Assembly (NCBI GenBank): GCA_024688685.1
Contig: JAILDX010000017.1
Coordinates: 1-64,000 of the forward strand
From: Saccharofermentans sp.
GTDB taxonomy: Bacteria; Bacillota; Clostridia; Saccharofermentanales; Saccharofermentanaceae
Reading direction: 5' to 3'
DNA length: 64,000 nt
Made by a program: the position numbers and the translations under genes. Below, in pieces: positions 33,019 to 42,584 of the stretch (position 1 is the stretch's first letter; the number at the start of each line of letters is the position of its first letter). The notes beneath the pieces are model-generated. The model was not told where the DNA came from, made no database searches, and saw nothing but the letters and a program-made list of their open reading frames with translations.

Positions 33019-34481
33019 TTGCCACCGTTAACGACATAATATTCGTATATCCAGCTGACAGAATAATCAGATACGATCGTTCCTTCGACCGGGAAGAAAC
33101 TGCTGCCAAGCTGCTTATTCGGTCTGAGTTCTGATACCTTCTCCCCGTCGCCTTCCTTCATGGCTGCGGCGGTCTGTTCAATGTAGGAATCGTATTTCGA
33201 GACATCTAAGAAAAACATCACAGACTCGAAGACGACGGCTGCGCTGAGAATCGAGACGAGGATGATGTCACGCTTTTTACTGCGCGTATGTTTCGTGCTG
33301 AGACGGCCCTTCGCCAGTGTGTTGATGAGCAGGTAGAGGACTGCTAAGAGCGCAAGTGATGCACCAACCATAAACTCCTGTGTTGCAAGGCTGAAAACAG
33401 TGAGGAGTCCCAGTGACGCGGTTACTGCTTTACTTCTGTGCGGCGCGTCCATCGTGTAAAGGAAATAGCTGCTGAGCGACCAGAACGGGATCAGCAGCGG
33501 GAATATCACAGTAAAGAGTGCGCGCTGTATGACAACACCTGAGAAGCCGAGTGCACATGCGCCAAGTGTGCATGCGATCGTGACGGTCATCGGATTGATG
33601 AGTTCACACACCTTTGATTTCTTGAAAATCAGATAGAAGAGCACGGCGAAGATAACGAACAATATGAGCGACGCCCAGCTGAAATATGACCCGAGATAAC
33701 CGTAAGCCGTCTTGAACACATCGGTAAGGCCGACGCTCGCGTGCCCGTCAACAAGCTGCATCCTGTTCTTATTTCCCGGTGCGGAAAGAACAAGCCCGAC
33801 GCCCGGAATAACGCAGAAGAGAACCATGTAAAAATAACTGAACGGTTTCTTTTTCCAGAAGATCATCCTGAGTATGAGTATTATCGACAGCATGCCGCCT
33901 GCGATCTCATTTGTGGATGAAGCGATCAGCACGGCAATGCACGAGAGATACAGATTCTTTTTGCTGTTGTCCTCCTTGTCGATCAGGTATATCGCCCAGA
34001 GGATAGCCGTTCCCGGCCACAGATAATTGACACTTCCCGACATCCAGAGGATCGAATCGCCCCAGACAGGAAGCAGAAAGAACATCGACAGGTAGATAAA
34101 AGCCAGCGTAAGATCGCTCTTCTTGCGTGTCTTCTCAAGGATATGTCCGTGGATAAGAAGTCCTGCTGTACAGAACATCGCTGCATTGAAGACCGCGAAG
34201 ACCCACTTCGGAAGATTGACCATCGCGAAAACAACAGTGTGGCACACCACCCTGCCGCCGCTGTACTGATAGTAGTTTTTTGCCGACTCGATTATATCTG
34301 CGATCGAGCCTACTCTGACCTCGGATCCGGCCTTGGCGTTAAAGCCGTTCCAAATGAATTTGAAGTGGAGGTCGTCAGTGATAAGAGGGCAGAAATAACT
34401 TAATAACAGTACCAGCAGAAATACTGCTGATACTGTTATGATGATTGGTCTGTTTAACTTTGAAACCTTACTTGTTTCCAT
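33015..34481 (-). CDS. DUF6056-like polytopic membrane protein
   Basis: 488 residues from [10 protein letters not shown], with 11-13 membrane helices. [20 protein letters not shown] at the first external loop, and the [18 protein letters not shown] block, match DUF6056 proteins, which look like GT-C type membrane glycosyltransferases. The acidic TDD after helix 1 is where GT-C enzymes have their catalytic Asp. Role in surface polysaccharide is inferred. The first 14 bases overlap the upstream PT-linker protein gene, and there is no Shine-Dalgarno, so translation is probably coupled. Confidence 0.75.
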   Translation of the reverse strand: METSKVSKLNRPIIITVSAVFLLVLLLSYFCPLITDDLHFKFIWNGFNAKAGSEVRVGSIADIIESAKNYYQYSGGRVVCHTVVFAMVNLPKWVFAVFNAAMFCTAGLLIHGHILEKTRKKSDLTLAFIYLSMFFLLPVWGDSILWMSGSVNYLWPGTAILWAIYLIDKEDNSKKNLYLSCIAVLIASSTNEIAGGMLSIILILRMIFWKKKPFSYFYMVLFCVIPGVGLVLSAPGNKNRMQLVDGHASVGLTDVFKTAYGYLGSYFSWASLILFVIFAVLFYLIFKKSKVCELINPMTVTIACTLGACALGFSGVVIQRALFTVIFPLLIPFWSLSSYFLYTMDAPHRSKAVTASLGLLTVFSLATQEFMVGASLALLAVLYLLINTLAKGRLSTKHTRSKKRDIILVSILSAAVVFESVMFFLDVSKYDSYIEQTAAAMKEGDGEKVSELRPNKQLGSSFFPVEGTIVSDYSVSWIYEYYVVNGGK

Positions 34482-36783
34482 TGCTGTCAGACGGTCTGAA
34501 TGGTGACGGAGGCGTAGGTTTCTTCGGTGCAACTGCACTTGCTGATCCTGCGCTTGTAGCCTTGTCAGAGTTGGAAGGTACACTCGGAATAGCCTTCTTA
34601 AAAGGTTCTGCAGGCTTATTATCCTCCATCGCCTTCTCTCTGTTAGCTTTGTCCTTTGCCATCTTGAGCTGTGCATATGTCGTTACGGCGCTGTTGGGTT
34701 CAGTCGTTGCCTCCGGTCTGTTCCATACCGGAAGGATCCTCTCCTGCTTCCTGCGCTCGCTGAACGGTTCAGTCTTTGAAGCTGTGGCTGATGTTGTGGC
34801 TGTCGCTGCTGTTGCAGCTGCCGTTGCTGCGTGGGCAACATAGCCTGATGCTCTTCTTGCTTCATCAGCATTCTTCTTTGCTTCTTCAGCTGCCTTGAGA
34901 GCTTCCTCAGCTTCTTTTCTCGCCTTCTCAGCTTCCTTCATCGCGGCTTCTGCCTCAGCCTTGCGCTGCTCTGCTTTCTTCTGCATTGCGGCGAGCTTTG
35001 CTGCGCTTACAGCCGAAGCCGTAGTCGTAGTATTAGCAGAAGGTGCCGGCGATATCTTGCGGGGTGTCGCTGTCTTGCCCTCGACCTCGTGAGGTGCATT
35101 CTTCATTGCGATCTTCTGCCCTACGTTGCTTCCGTTTTCAGAAGTTTTCCTAAACGGAGTCTGAGTCTGTGCCTGAGTCTGTGGCTGTTTTTGAGTCTGT
35201 GCCTGAGTTTGTGCCTGGAAAGCGGGTCTCTTCGGAGCCTCATTCTCGAGCCTTGCCTGTCTTGCGACATTAGGGTTGGACGAAAACTGCGGAGGTCTCT
35301 TAACAGGAGCTCTCTGAACAGGTGCCGTATTTGTCTTAGGTGTGGTGTTCTTTGATACATCAGTATCCTTAAGCACGGATGCAGCTGCAGCGGATGTCGA
35401 CATTGCTGCAGGTCTTGTAGCAGCAGTTGCGGTTGCCGCTGCCGCAGGTCTTGTTGCCGTGGGCGCTGTCTGCGATGCACGGTTAACAGAATACTGTGCA
35501 GGTCTCTTGATAGGAGCCTTCAGGCCTGTTGATGTTGTTGATGTTGTTGCAGCAGTTGTCTTCTGCTCCATTGCCTCTGCCTTCTTCATTGCATTGATCT
35601 CCTTCATCGCTGAAGCGAGTCCTGCTCCGGTCTGTGAAGACTGTGTCGTAGCTGCAGTCGTCGCAGCCGATGACTTCGAAGGCAACGCGCTCGAAACCGC
35701 ATAAACGAGTCCGCCCATTCCAGGGATAAGGTTCTTTAATGCCTCCGCATTGGAGTAACCCTTATACTTGCGCAGATAACCGTATCTCAGACCGCCGGCA
35801 ATAATAAGAACCGCCAGAGCCAGCCAGAGCCCCCAAAGTGAAGGCTTCTGATCAAGCTCAACGGGCTTGCTGTTCGTTCCCGTCGGATTTGTGTGCACGA
35901 AAACGGCACTCTCTTCAGTAGGCGTTGTACCATCACCCTCCGGACCGTTCGCAGTAACATCGTCACTGCCGTCTCCGCCGTTACTGGGATCAGCGGGATC
36001 CGTCGGATCACCGTCAGGATCGCTCGGCACTGTCTCGTCAACGCCCGGTACAACTACAACCGGAATCTCGGTCGGTGTAGGCGTATTGGGCACAGGTGTA
36101 TTCGTAGGCACCGGAGTGTTTGTATGTACCGGTGTATTTGTCGGTGTATTATTGGGAGCCTGCGTAGGCGCAGGTGTTGGTGTTGCTGTAGGAGTTGATG
36201 TTGCCAGCTTAGGTGTAGGAGTCCTGGTCGGCTTGGGTGTCGGCGTCCTTGTCGGCGTCCTTGTCGGCTTAGGAGTATTTGTCGGCCTCGTTGTCGGTTT
36301 CGGGGTTGCCGTAGGCTTGGGTGTTGCAGTCGGCTTAGGAGTAGGCGTATTCGTAGCTGTCGGCTTGGGTGTTGGTGTGCTTATTGTTTTTTGAGAATAA
36401 GTTGAAGTGCTTAAATCTTGAATATTCGTTCCGTAAACATTAATCGAATAATTATGACCTCCTGAATAAACGACAACTGCGGTCAGTTTCATCGAGCCTT
36501 CATCATAACTATAGCTCTCGATTTTTGAATCACTTGTGCTGAATCCAAGATCACCATGATTAAGCGTTACTGTTATTCTTATTCTTTCTCCTTCAACACC
36601 ATCCCAAAAACCAAATTGGACTGTTCCGGAATCTGCACCCGTAGAAAAGGCGTTACACCACATTCCTCCTACAGCTTCTACCTTCTTTTTATCCTGTAAT
36701 AGAATGACACTGAGCGTAACTGCAAAACAGAGTGCAAGAATAAATATCTTGCACAACCTTGTATCGGCAAAACGTGACTTCAC
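34468..36783 (-). CDS. Surface protein: beta-domain, PT linker, TM helix, long cytoplasmic tail
   Basis: 771 residues from a GTG start with GGAGGT 6 bases upstream. Order: signal-anchor (about 8-28); a beta-rich domain to about 130 ([20 protein letters not shown], then [20 protein letters not shown]); a Pro/Thr-rich linker of [12 protein letters not shown] repeats (about 140-245); an acidic stretch; a membrane helix (about 315-335, [20 protein letters not shown]); and a 430-residue Ala/Thr/Gln-rich tail with a coiled coil ([20 protein letters not shown]). The external domain resembles the N-terminal domain of the adjacent cellulase, so it may bind polysaccharide (inference). The tail's role is unknown. 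Confidence 0.7.
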   Translation of the reverse strand: MKSRFADTRLCKIFILALCFAVTLSVILLQDKKKVEAVGGMWCNAFSTGADSGTVQFGFWDGVEGERIRITVTLNHGDLGFSTSDSKIESYSYDEGSMKLTAVVVYSGGHNYSINVYGTNIQDLSTSTYSQKTISTPTPKPTATNTPTPKPTATPKPTATPKPTTRPTNTPKPTRTPTRTPTPKPTRTPTPKLATSTPTATPTPAPTQAPNNTPTNTPVHTNTPVPTNTPVPNTPTPTEIPVVVVPGVDETVPSDPDGDPTDPADPSNGGDGSDDVTANGPEGDGTTPTEESAVFVHTNPTGTNSKPVELDQKPSLWGLWLALAVLIIAGGLRYGYLRKYKGYSNAEALKNLIPGMGGLVYAVSSALPSKSSAATTAATTQSSQTGAGLASAMKEINAMKKAEAMEQKTTAATTSTTSTGLKAPIKRPAQYSVNRASQTAPTATRPAAAATATAATRPAAMSTSAAAASVLKDTDVSKNTTPKTNTAPVQRAPVKRPPQFSSNPNVARQARLENEAPKRPAFQAQTQAQTQKQPQTQAQTQTPFRKTSENGSNVGQKIAMKNAPHEVEGKTATPRKISPAPSANTTTTASAVSAAKLAAMQKKAEQRKAEAEAAMKEAEKARKEAEEALKAAEEAKKNADEARRASGYVAHAATAAATAATATTSATASKTEPFSERRKQERILPVWNRPEATTEPNSAVTTYAQLKMAKDKANREKAMEDNKPAEPFKKAIPSVPSNSDKATSAGSASAVAPKKPTPPSPFRPSDSNGNK

Positions 36784-36917
36784 TACTGCACCTCCGAAGA
36801 AATACTATACCCAACTTGCACTTATTATACTTGCTTAAAATAAGAAAAACAATTTAATTTAAAATAGTATGCATACCATATGCTCAGTTTTTCTAATGTT
36901 GGTATGTGCAGTTCTTG

Positions 36918-37017
36918 AGCAACAGCCTTTCCGAAGTCTGATGACCATCCCGGCGGACTTACCGCAGACGCGCTAACGCACGCTGCCGGTCAGCAGAGAC
37001 TTAACAGCGCGTCATCA
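36918..37017 (+). repeat. Dispersed GGACT hairpin repeat, copy R3 (3' part lost)
   Basis: Contains GGACTTACCGCAG (36955-36967) and inner stem ACGCGC/GCGCG (37007-37011). The 3' conserved strand TCGAGGACTGAA is replaced by the end of the cellulase gene. Its left flank (CAACAGCCTTTCCGA then AGTCTGATGACC) matches the flank of R2, so the repeat extends beyond the central stem. Confidence 0.7.
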
Positions 37018-39063
37018 CGACTCCCGCTTTTTCTCCTCCTGCTTTTTCCTTGCCTCAGCAGTATTCGAATAAACCGGCCTGGGCGTATATGTATTTGATT
37101 TCTGGAGATATCCGTTAACAACAACGGGCGCATCAGGATCAACAACCGGCTCTTTCTTCGGGAGTGCGCGGATCTTGATGATCATGAATACGATAACGCC
37201 GATCAGGGTAGCGCCGATAACACACAGAATAACAATGGCGGCAACAGGAGCATCTGAACCGGAAGATGCAGGCGCAGGCACAGCCGGCGCACCCTCAGCA
37301 GATGCAGCCGCCGAAGCAGCAGATGAATCCGCCGCCGGCGAAGGTGTAACAGTAACATCAGCGGCAACAGGTGTTACGATCTCACCGCTCCAGTCTGACA
37401 GCGCGATGCCGTTATTTCCCAGCGGAACAGCGTGATCAAGGCCTATAAAGCGACCTTCGTCATCAACCCAGAGAGCCTCTTTTACAAAGGCATATTTCTC
37501 TTCGTCCCATGTCTTGAAATCGTCTTTTACAAGTCCGCCGGTGTCGCCGGAATTGGCGTTGTAGCACCAGAATGTGTGATTGAGATGCTGCTCGGTTATG
37601 AGCTGTCTGATGTATGTCATCCATGTCAGGTTGTCGCCCTGCATAAAGCCGCCCCACTCACCGATAAAGACAGGCGCGATGTTCTCTTCGACGATGTAGA
37701 GCCAGTAGTCGTGCCATGCATCGTTATACAAAGACTCGTATGTGAAACCGCCTTCGAACCAGGGCTGTTGGTAAACTAGCGGACCGTAATCGTGAACGGA
37801 ATAGACGAGCTGTTTATTGCGTGCCTCGGAGCCGAGGTCGATGGGGTAATCGCGCACTCCCATGAGGTTTGCGCCCCACCATGTGTTGTAGTAATCCTCA
37901 TCGTTTGTTGATGTGAAATTATTAGCTGCGATGTCAATCGGATAGATCTGGATACCCTCAACAACGATGAGCGCGTGGGGGTTCACATCGAGGATCGCGT
38001 TAGCGACCTCTGTGGCTGCTCTGTTCCAGTTAGCTTCATCATCAGAATCGTTCCAGATGGCGTGGACAGTCTCGCTGCCCTTGCCGTGGGGCTCGTTCTT
38101 AAGATCGTAGGCAACGATGGTATCGTCGTCCTTATATCTGTCAGCGATCCAGACGAGTGCCTCCATAAACTGGGCCTCACTTATCCTGTCGGTGTACCAT
38201 ACCGGATGGTTGTGTCCGGAAGCGTCAGTATTTGCTGAGTGGATGTCGATCATAACCTTCATTCCGTACTCTTCGCAAAGGTCCAGAACGTAGTCAAAGA
38301 TCTGCAGACTGTTCATGCTGTTAAGGTTGGAATTAAGCGCCTGGTTATAGTTTGCTGCCGGGTAGGTTCCGCTCTTCCACTGCAGAAGGAGCTCTGCTGA
38401 GATAGGCAGACGGAGGATGTTGAAACCGCGGTTTGCGATACCTGCAAGGCTCTCCTGGAGATTGCAGTTCCAGACGCCGTCAAACATATTCGTTCCGGTG
38501 TTGTAGCCAAACCAGTTGCAGCCGGTCATCCATACCTGCGTGCCGTTCATATCGACGATCCTGTTGCCGTCTGTTGTGAGCCAGTCATCGCCGGCAACTG
38601 AATCAACATGTGCTCTTGAAGGACCATCCGGAGGAGCGGCATTTGTCGCGCCGGCCGCATCACCGCCTCCCGAAACAGAGCCTGAAGTGCCGTCACCCGT
38701 AATGGATACGAGGCTTGCACCGGAGATGTTTGAACCTTCAACCTGGATGCCGACATTGCTGTCGAAACCCCAGCTGTTGGGTCCGGATGCGGAGCATACA
38801 GCCGTTACTCTGTTTCCGCTTACCGTATAGGAATCAAAGCCCCAGCCCGATGCAGAATTGATGGTGCCCGTAAACTCGACAACGACAGTTATCGTCTGAT
38901 ATCCTGAGCAGCCTGACAGATTAAGAGTTATCTGTCCGCCTGTGCCCCACGGATTGACGTTATCAACTGCCGCAGACGGTGCTGCAAGGACTGTAAATGC
39001 AAATAAGCCGCAGACTAGTGCGGCTGTAATTACGAGTGATATAAACTTTGAAACCTTACGCAT
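37015..39063 (-). CDS. Membrane-anchored GH5 endoglucanase (cellulase)
   Basis: 682 residues. A signal peptide (about 1-28) precedes a CBM2-like beta domain (about 30-125, [20 protein letters not shown]), a short linker, and a GH5 catalytic domain (about 155-535) with the acid/base Glu in [10 protein letters not shown] and the nucleophile Glu in [11 protein letters not shown] Ser/Ala/Pro linker, a membrane helix (about 605-631) and a 50-residue basic tail follow, so the enzyme stays at the cell surface. It cleaves beta-1,4-glucan. The start is 7 bases after the dCMP deaminase stop. No dockerin is present. Confidence 0.92.
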   Translation of the reverse strand: MRKVSKFISLVITAALVCGLFAFTVLAAPSAAVDNVNPWGTGGQITLNLSGCSGYQTITVVVEFTGTINSASGWGFDSYTVSGNRVTAVCSASGPNSWGFDSNVGIQVEGSNISGASLVSITGDGTSGSVSGGGDAAGATNAAPPDGPSRAHVDSVAGDDWLTTDGNRIVDMNGTQVWMTGCNWFGYNTGTNMFDGVWNCNLQESLAGIANRGFNILRLPISAELLLQWKSGTYPAANYNQALNSNLNSMNSLQIFDYVLDLCEEYGMKVMIDIHSANTDASGHNHPVWYTDRISEAQFMEALVWIADRYKDDDTIVAYDLKNEPHGKGSETVHAIWNDSDDEANWNRAATEVANAILDVNPHALIVVEGIQIYPIDIAANNFTSTNDEDYYNTWWGANLMGVRDYPIDLGSEARNKQLVYSVHDYGPLVYQQPWFEGGFTYESLYNDAWHDYWLYIVEENIAPVFIGEWGGFMQGDNLTWMTYIRQLITEQHLNHTFWCYNANSGDTGGLVKDDFKTWDEEKYAFVKEALWVDDEGRFIGLDHAVPLGNNGIALSDWSGEIVTPVAADVTVTPSPAADSSAASAAASAEGAPAVPAPASSGSDAPVAAIVILCVIGATLIGVIVFMIIKIRALPKKEPVVDPDAPVVVNGYLQKSNTYTPRPVYSNTAEARKKQEEKKRES

Positions 39064-39069
39064 AAGTGA

Positions 39070-39549
39070 TCACACCTTAATACTTATATCTTTATCTCCC
39101 GGGACATATCTTGTGTATGTGACTCCCGCGCTGTCCAGCATCTTGCGGGCTGCTATGGCGGACTCTGTGTCGTGGTACTTGTCATCGAGATAGATGATGT
39201 TCTTTACGCCCTTCTGGATGATCGCTTTCGTGCACTCATTGCAGGGAAAGAGCGTTACGTAAACTGTTGTTCCGTGAAGGTCTGAAGCCTTGCAGTTAAG
39301 GATTGCGTTGAGCTCGGCGTGGCATACATAAGCGTATTTTGTATCGAGCATTCCGCCCTCTCTTGCCCACGGGAAATCATCGTCTGAACAGCCGATCGGC
39401 ATGCCGTTGTAACCTACCGAAAGGATGTGCTTATTCGAATCGATGATGCACGCTCCGACCTGCGTGCCGGGGTCCTTGCTCCGCATTGCTGCAAGCTGTG
39501 CAACGCCCATAAAATACTCGTCCCAGGTAATGTAACCTTCTCTCTTCAT
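39070..39549 (-). CDS. dCMP deaminase family protein (ComEB-like)
   Basis: 159 residues. Zinc-binding motif CHAELNAILN, with the proton-shuttling Glu, and PCNECTKAIIQKG provide the His and two Cys ligands of cytidine/dCMP deaminases. The opening MKREGYITWDEYFMGVAQLA is typical of dCMP deaminase. It makes dUMP for dTMP synthesis; the ComEB name is historical. Length is normal, with GAGGA before the start. Confidence 0.92.
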   Translation of the reverse strand: MKREGYITWDEYFMGVAQLAAMRSKDPGTQVGACIIDSNKHILSVGYNGMPIGCSDDDFPWAREGGMLDTKYAYVCHAELNAILNCKASDLHGTTVYVTLFPCNECTKAIIQKGVKNIIYLDDKYHDTESAIAARKMLDSAGVTYTRYVPGDKDISIKV

Positions 39550-39563
39550 CTTGTCCTCCTCAA

Positions 39564-40208
39564 TCAGCCGACGCCCTGATCGACATGCTCAACTGTGTTG
39601 ATAAAAGTCAGAACGCCTGTGGTCCTGTCGAAAGTGATCTTCTCATCCTCCTCATCATATCCGTTTCGGGAATAGTTGACAATATCCCCGTCGACACTCC
39701 GGATGCTCAGTTCGAGATACTTCTCGCACAGATCCTCAGTCGCCATAACACAGAAAACATTGACCAGTGAGCTGCCTTCCTCTTTCTGTGAGAAGAACCC
39801 TCTTACAAGGAACCATGGAGACCGTCTGTCTGTTATATACCACGCATATCCGGCGCCATTGTACCAGAAATCTTCAGCGGTCGCGATAAACTGATATCCG
39901 TCTTCCTCATAGGCTCTTGCAAGATTCCTTACGGCCTCATCCTGCATGTCGTCAATTGTCTGCGGATTATCCGGTTCATATGGCGACGGATTGGGCTGCT
40001 GTCTCATGTATTCCGTAATTATCGGATCGACTGTTGTCTCGGTTGTCTGATCCGTTGCCTCTGTCGTCTCTATACTCTCTTCAGCTGTCTCAACAGTGAT
40101 CTCTTCCGTCTCTCCGGATGTCTCTTCCGCAGTCTTTCCGCAGCCTGCCATCATCGAAACAGCCATAGCCATACATACTGCAACTGCAGTGATCTTTGTC
40201 TTTTTCAT
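39564..40208 (-). CDS. Lipoprotein, unknown function
   Basis: 214 residues starting MKKTKITAVAVCMAMAVSMM, with lipobox MAGC. A Thr/Glu-rich linker of about 45 residues is followed by a compact domain ending in DRTTGVLTFINTVEHVDQGV. No family recognised. The start overlaps the stop of the BaiN-like gene by 4 bases. Confidence 0.75.
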   Translation of the reverse strand: MKKTKITAVAVCMAMAVSMMAGCGKTAEETSGETEEITVETAEESIETTEATDQTTETTVDPIITEYMRQQPNPSPYEPDNPQTIDDMQDEAVRNLARAYEEDGYQFIATAEDFWYNGAGYAWYITDRRSPWFLVRGFFSQKEEGSSLVNVFCVMATEDLCEKYLELSIRSVDGDIVNYSRNGYDEEDEKITFDRTTGVLTFINTVEHVDQGVG

Positions 40209-41419
40209 ATCCTAATCCCCTTAATAATATCCTTTGCGGCAAGATGCGCGGACGACGCGGCAAACGTGAGGTTGTATCCCCCGCTGATGCCGTCAACATC
40301 TGTATTCTCGCCAACAACATATATACCATAAACTTTCTTTGATGCGTATGTTTTGCGGTCCAATTCATTCAGAATTACCCCACCTCTCGTGCAGTAGGAA
40401 GTCCTGATATCAGGCGCTTTCTCCACATCCATCCTGTACGCAGCAAGTTTCCTGTAAACAGCCTTTCGAGTCTCCGCACGAACATCCCTGCAGTACAGCT
40501 CCCCGTCGCCGCAAATGGTCGCCGCAAGGCTTTTCGGGACATATTCGGCAACGACATTCACCAGCTTTGTATCACCGTGTCCGTCGATCTTTTCCACGAG
40601 GTCCTTATCACTCAGACCTCTCGCGAAACATATCTCGAAATACGTATCCGGACCCGCCGCTGCCGGTATCTCACGCGAGATCTCCATCACAGCAGGCCCG
40701 GAGACTCCGTTGTGTGTAAAGAGCAGATCGCCCGTTGTCTCAGCGGTCTTGCGTCCGCCGCTGTACAACCGGATTACAGTGTTCTCAACAGTCACGCCTG
40801 CAAGAGTTCCGCACAGGCCGTCACCCGTTTTTACCGCAGCCAGAGCACCCCTCGGTTCTGCTATCGTGTGTCCGAGCGAACGAGCCAGATCAAACCCCGA
40901 TCCGTCAGAGCCAGTCTGCGGATAACTGCTGCCTCCGCACGCCAGTATGACCCTGTCCGAAACGACTTCTCTCCCATCCTCAGACACGAGTCTGAAAGCA
41001 TCATTTTCTTTGGTGATACTGCTGCATTTATAGTCTGTTAATATGTGCTCTCTGTCCAAAAATCTGACGAAAGCATCCCTCACGTCGGAAGCCTTGTCAG
41101 ACACGGGAAAAACACGGTCATTCTCCTCTGTTTTCAATGGAACTTTCAGTTCATTCTCAATAAATCTTACTATGTCCGCAGGCGTAAATCCGGATATCGC
41201 AGGGTACACAAAATTGCCCGCCTCATGGAACCCTTTCTTGAGTTCTGAAGGCTCTTTGAGATTGGTGATATTACACCTGCCGTGACCTGTTATAAGGAGC
41301 TTTTTGCCGCACTCTTTGTTGCGCTCGAGAAGCAGAAAGTCCACGCCCGCTTTAGCGAGGAAACACGCCGCATAAAGACCTGCGGCGCCGCCTCCGACTA
41401 TAGCGACCTTTGTTCTCAT
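40205..41419 (-). CDS. BaiN/HI0933-like FAD-dependent oxidoreductase
   Basis: 404 residues. FAD motif VAIVGGGAAGLYAACFLAKA, then KKLLITGHGRCNITN and a C-terminal GISGGYNLTFAASSAHLAAK. These are the signatures of the HI0933 (BaiN/YhiN) flavoproteins, whose substrates are mostly unknown; some relatives act in bile acid metabolism. It overlaps ddl by 4 bases, so it is cotranscribed. Confidence 0.88.
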   Translation of the reverse strand: MRTKVAIVGGGAAGLYAACFLAKAGVDFLLLERNKECGKKLLITGHGRCNITNLKEPSELKKGFHEAGNFVYPAISGFTPADIVRFIENELKVPLKTEENDRVFPVSDKASDVRDAFVRFLDREHILTDYKCSSITKENDAFRLVSEDGREVVSDRVILACGGSSYPQTGSDGSGFDLARSLGHTIAEPRGALAAVKTGDGLCGTLAGVTVENTVIRLYSGGRKTAETTGDLLFTHNGVSGPAVMEISREIPAAAGPDTYFEICFARGLSDKDLVEKIDGHGDTKLVNVVAEYVPKSLAATICGDGELYCRDVRAETRKAVYRKLAAYRMDVEKAPDIRTSYCTRGGVILNELDRKTYASKKVYGIYVVGENTDVDGISGGYNLTFAASSAHLAAKDIIKGIRI

Positions 41420-42450
41420 TTCTTGAGACTTGCTATCGCGATACGCTCGCAGAGGTCTTCGTACTCGATCCCCGCTGCCTTTGCAGCCTCCGGAAGAAGA
41501 CTTGTATTCGTCATGCCGGGAAGATTATTCGCCTCGATGAAATAGATATCACCAGTATCCTTCTCAACGATCATGTCGATCCTTCCGTATGAGTCCATGC
41601 GAAGCGTCTTGAAGATCTGAAGTGCCAGATCCTGGATCCTCTCAGTATCCTTATCGGAGAAATGCGCAGGGCAGACATGCGTAACAAGCCCTGCCTGATA
41701 CTTATTCTTGTAATCGTAGAAACCCTGATGCGGAATGATCTCGGTTATCGGAAGGACCATATCCTCCAGAATGCTTACCGTTATCTCGCGTCCGACCAGA
41801 TACTGCTCAACAAGGATGCGCTGAAAATACTTGCGCGCATACTTGATCGCAGCAGCGATCTCAGACCTGCTCTTAACCACCGAAACACCGCATGACGAAC
41901 CCGTGCCGATAGGCTTTATTACGCAGGGCAGACCGATGCGCTCCAGTATCATTTCCTCAGTTATCTCTTCAGGGAGAACGGTAAACCATCTCGCCGTCTT
42001 GAAACCCGCTCCGAGCGCAAGCGACTTCGAAAGATCCTTGTCCATCGCGATCGCGCACCCCAGATAGCGGCACCCCGTGTACTTGATGTTGTAGCTCTCC
42101 AGGATCGACTGGAGCTGTCCGTTCTCACCATAAGAACCATGGAGGCCCACGAAAACACAGTCGCTGTCCTTGCAGAGCTCTATGACGCCGGGGCCTACCC
42201 ACTCGCGTCTGCCTCCATGCTCTGCTATAAGTTTCTCGAGATCCGGCTCGCTTTCAGGTATGTCGTAAGAATAAAGGTTATCCGTTCCCTCCCTGTAAAG
42301 CGACAGAACATCTCCATCTGTTCCGTCATAAAGATCGATCAGCGCCACCTTGTGTCCCTTCGACAGAAGGGCATTTGCTATAAGGCTTGCCGACTTTTTT
42401 GAAACATCTCTCTCCGGCGAAAGTCCTCCGCCAAGAACTGCAATTTTCAT
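41416..42450 (-). CDS. ddl: D-alanine--D-alanine ligase
   Basis: 344 residues. ATP-grasp enzyme joining two D-Ala for peptidoglycan. VLGGGLSPERDVSKKSA at the N-terminus, VFVGLHGSYGENGQLQS, CVIKPIGTGSSCGVS and YFIEANNLPGMTNTS carry the substrate and metal sites. The start is ATG 42450, with GGAGAAG 6 bases upstream; a TTG further up overlaps that site. It heads the long minus-strand run. Confidence 0.93.
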   Translation of the reverse strand: MKIAVLGGGLSPERDVSKKSASLIANALLSKGHKVALIDLYDGTDGDVLSLYREGTDNLYSYDIPESEPDLEKLIAEHGGRREWVGPGVIELCKDSDCVFVGLHGSYGENGQLQSILESYNIKYTGCRYLGCAIAMDKDLSKSLALGAGFKTARWFTVLPEEITEEMILERIGLPCVIKPIGTGSSCGVSVVKSRSEIAAAIKYARKYFQRILVEQYLVGREITVSILEDMVLPITEIIPHQGFYDYKNKYQAGLVTHVCPAHFSDKDTERIQDLALQIFKTLRMDSYGRIDMIVEKDTGDIYFIEANNLPGMTNTSLLPEAAKAAGIEYEDLCERIAIASLKK

Positions 42451-42584
42451 ATTGGTCTTCTCCAATCATTCACGTACCGACACATTATATCACAAGAGCA
42501 CCTTTTCGAAAGATGTTACATACTTGTAAAATTGACGGACGTAAAGATTGGTATACTTTTAATAATAAAATTAAGGGGATAATC

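Noticed and set aside
35867..36394. Long Gly/Val-rich plus-strand reading frame
   Set aside because: It is the antisense of the Pro/Thr-rich linker repeats of the minus-strand surface protein. It has no Shine-Dalgarno and only low-complexity content.
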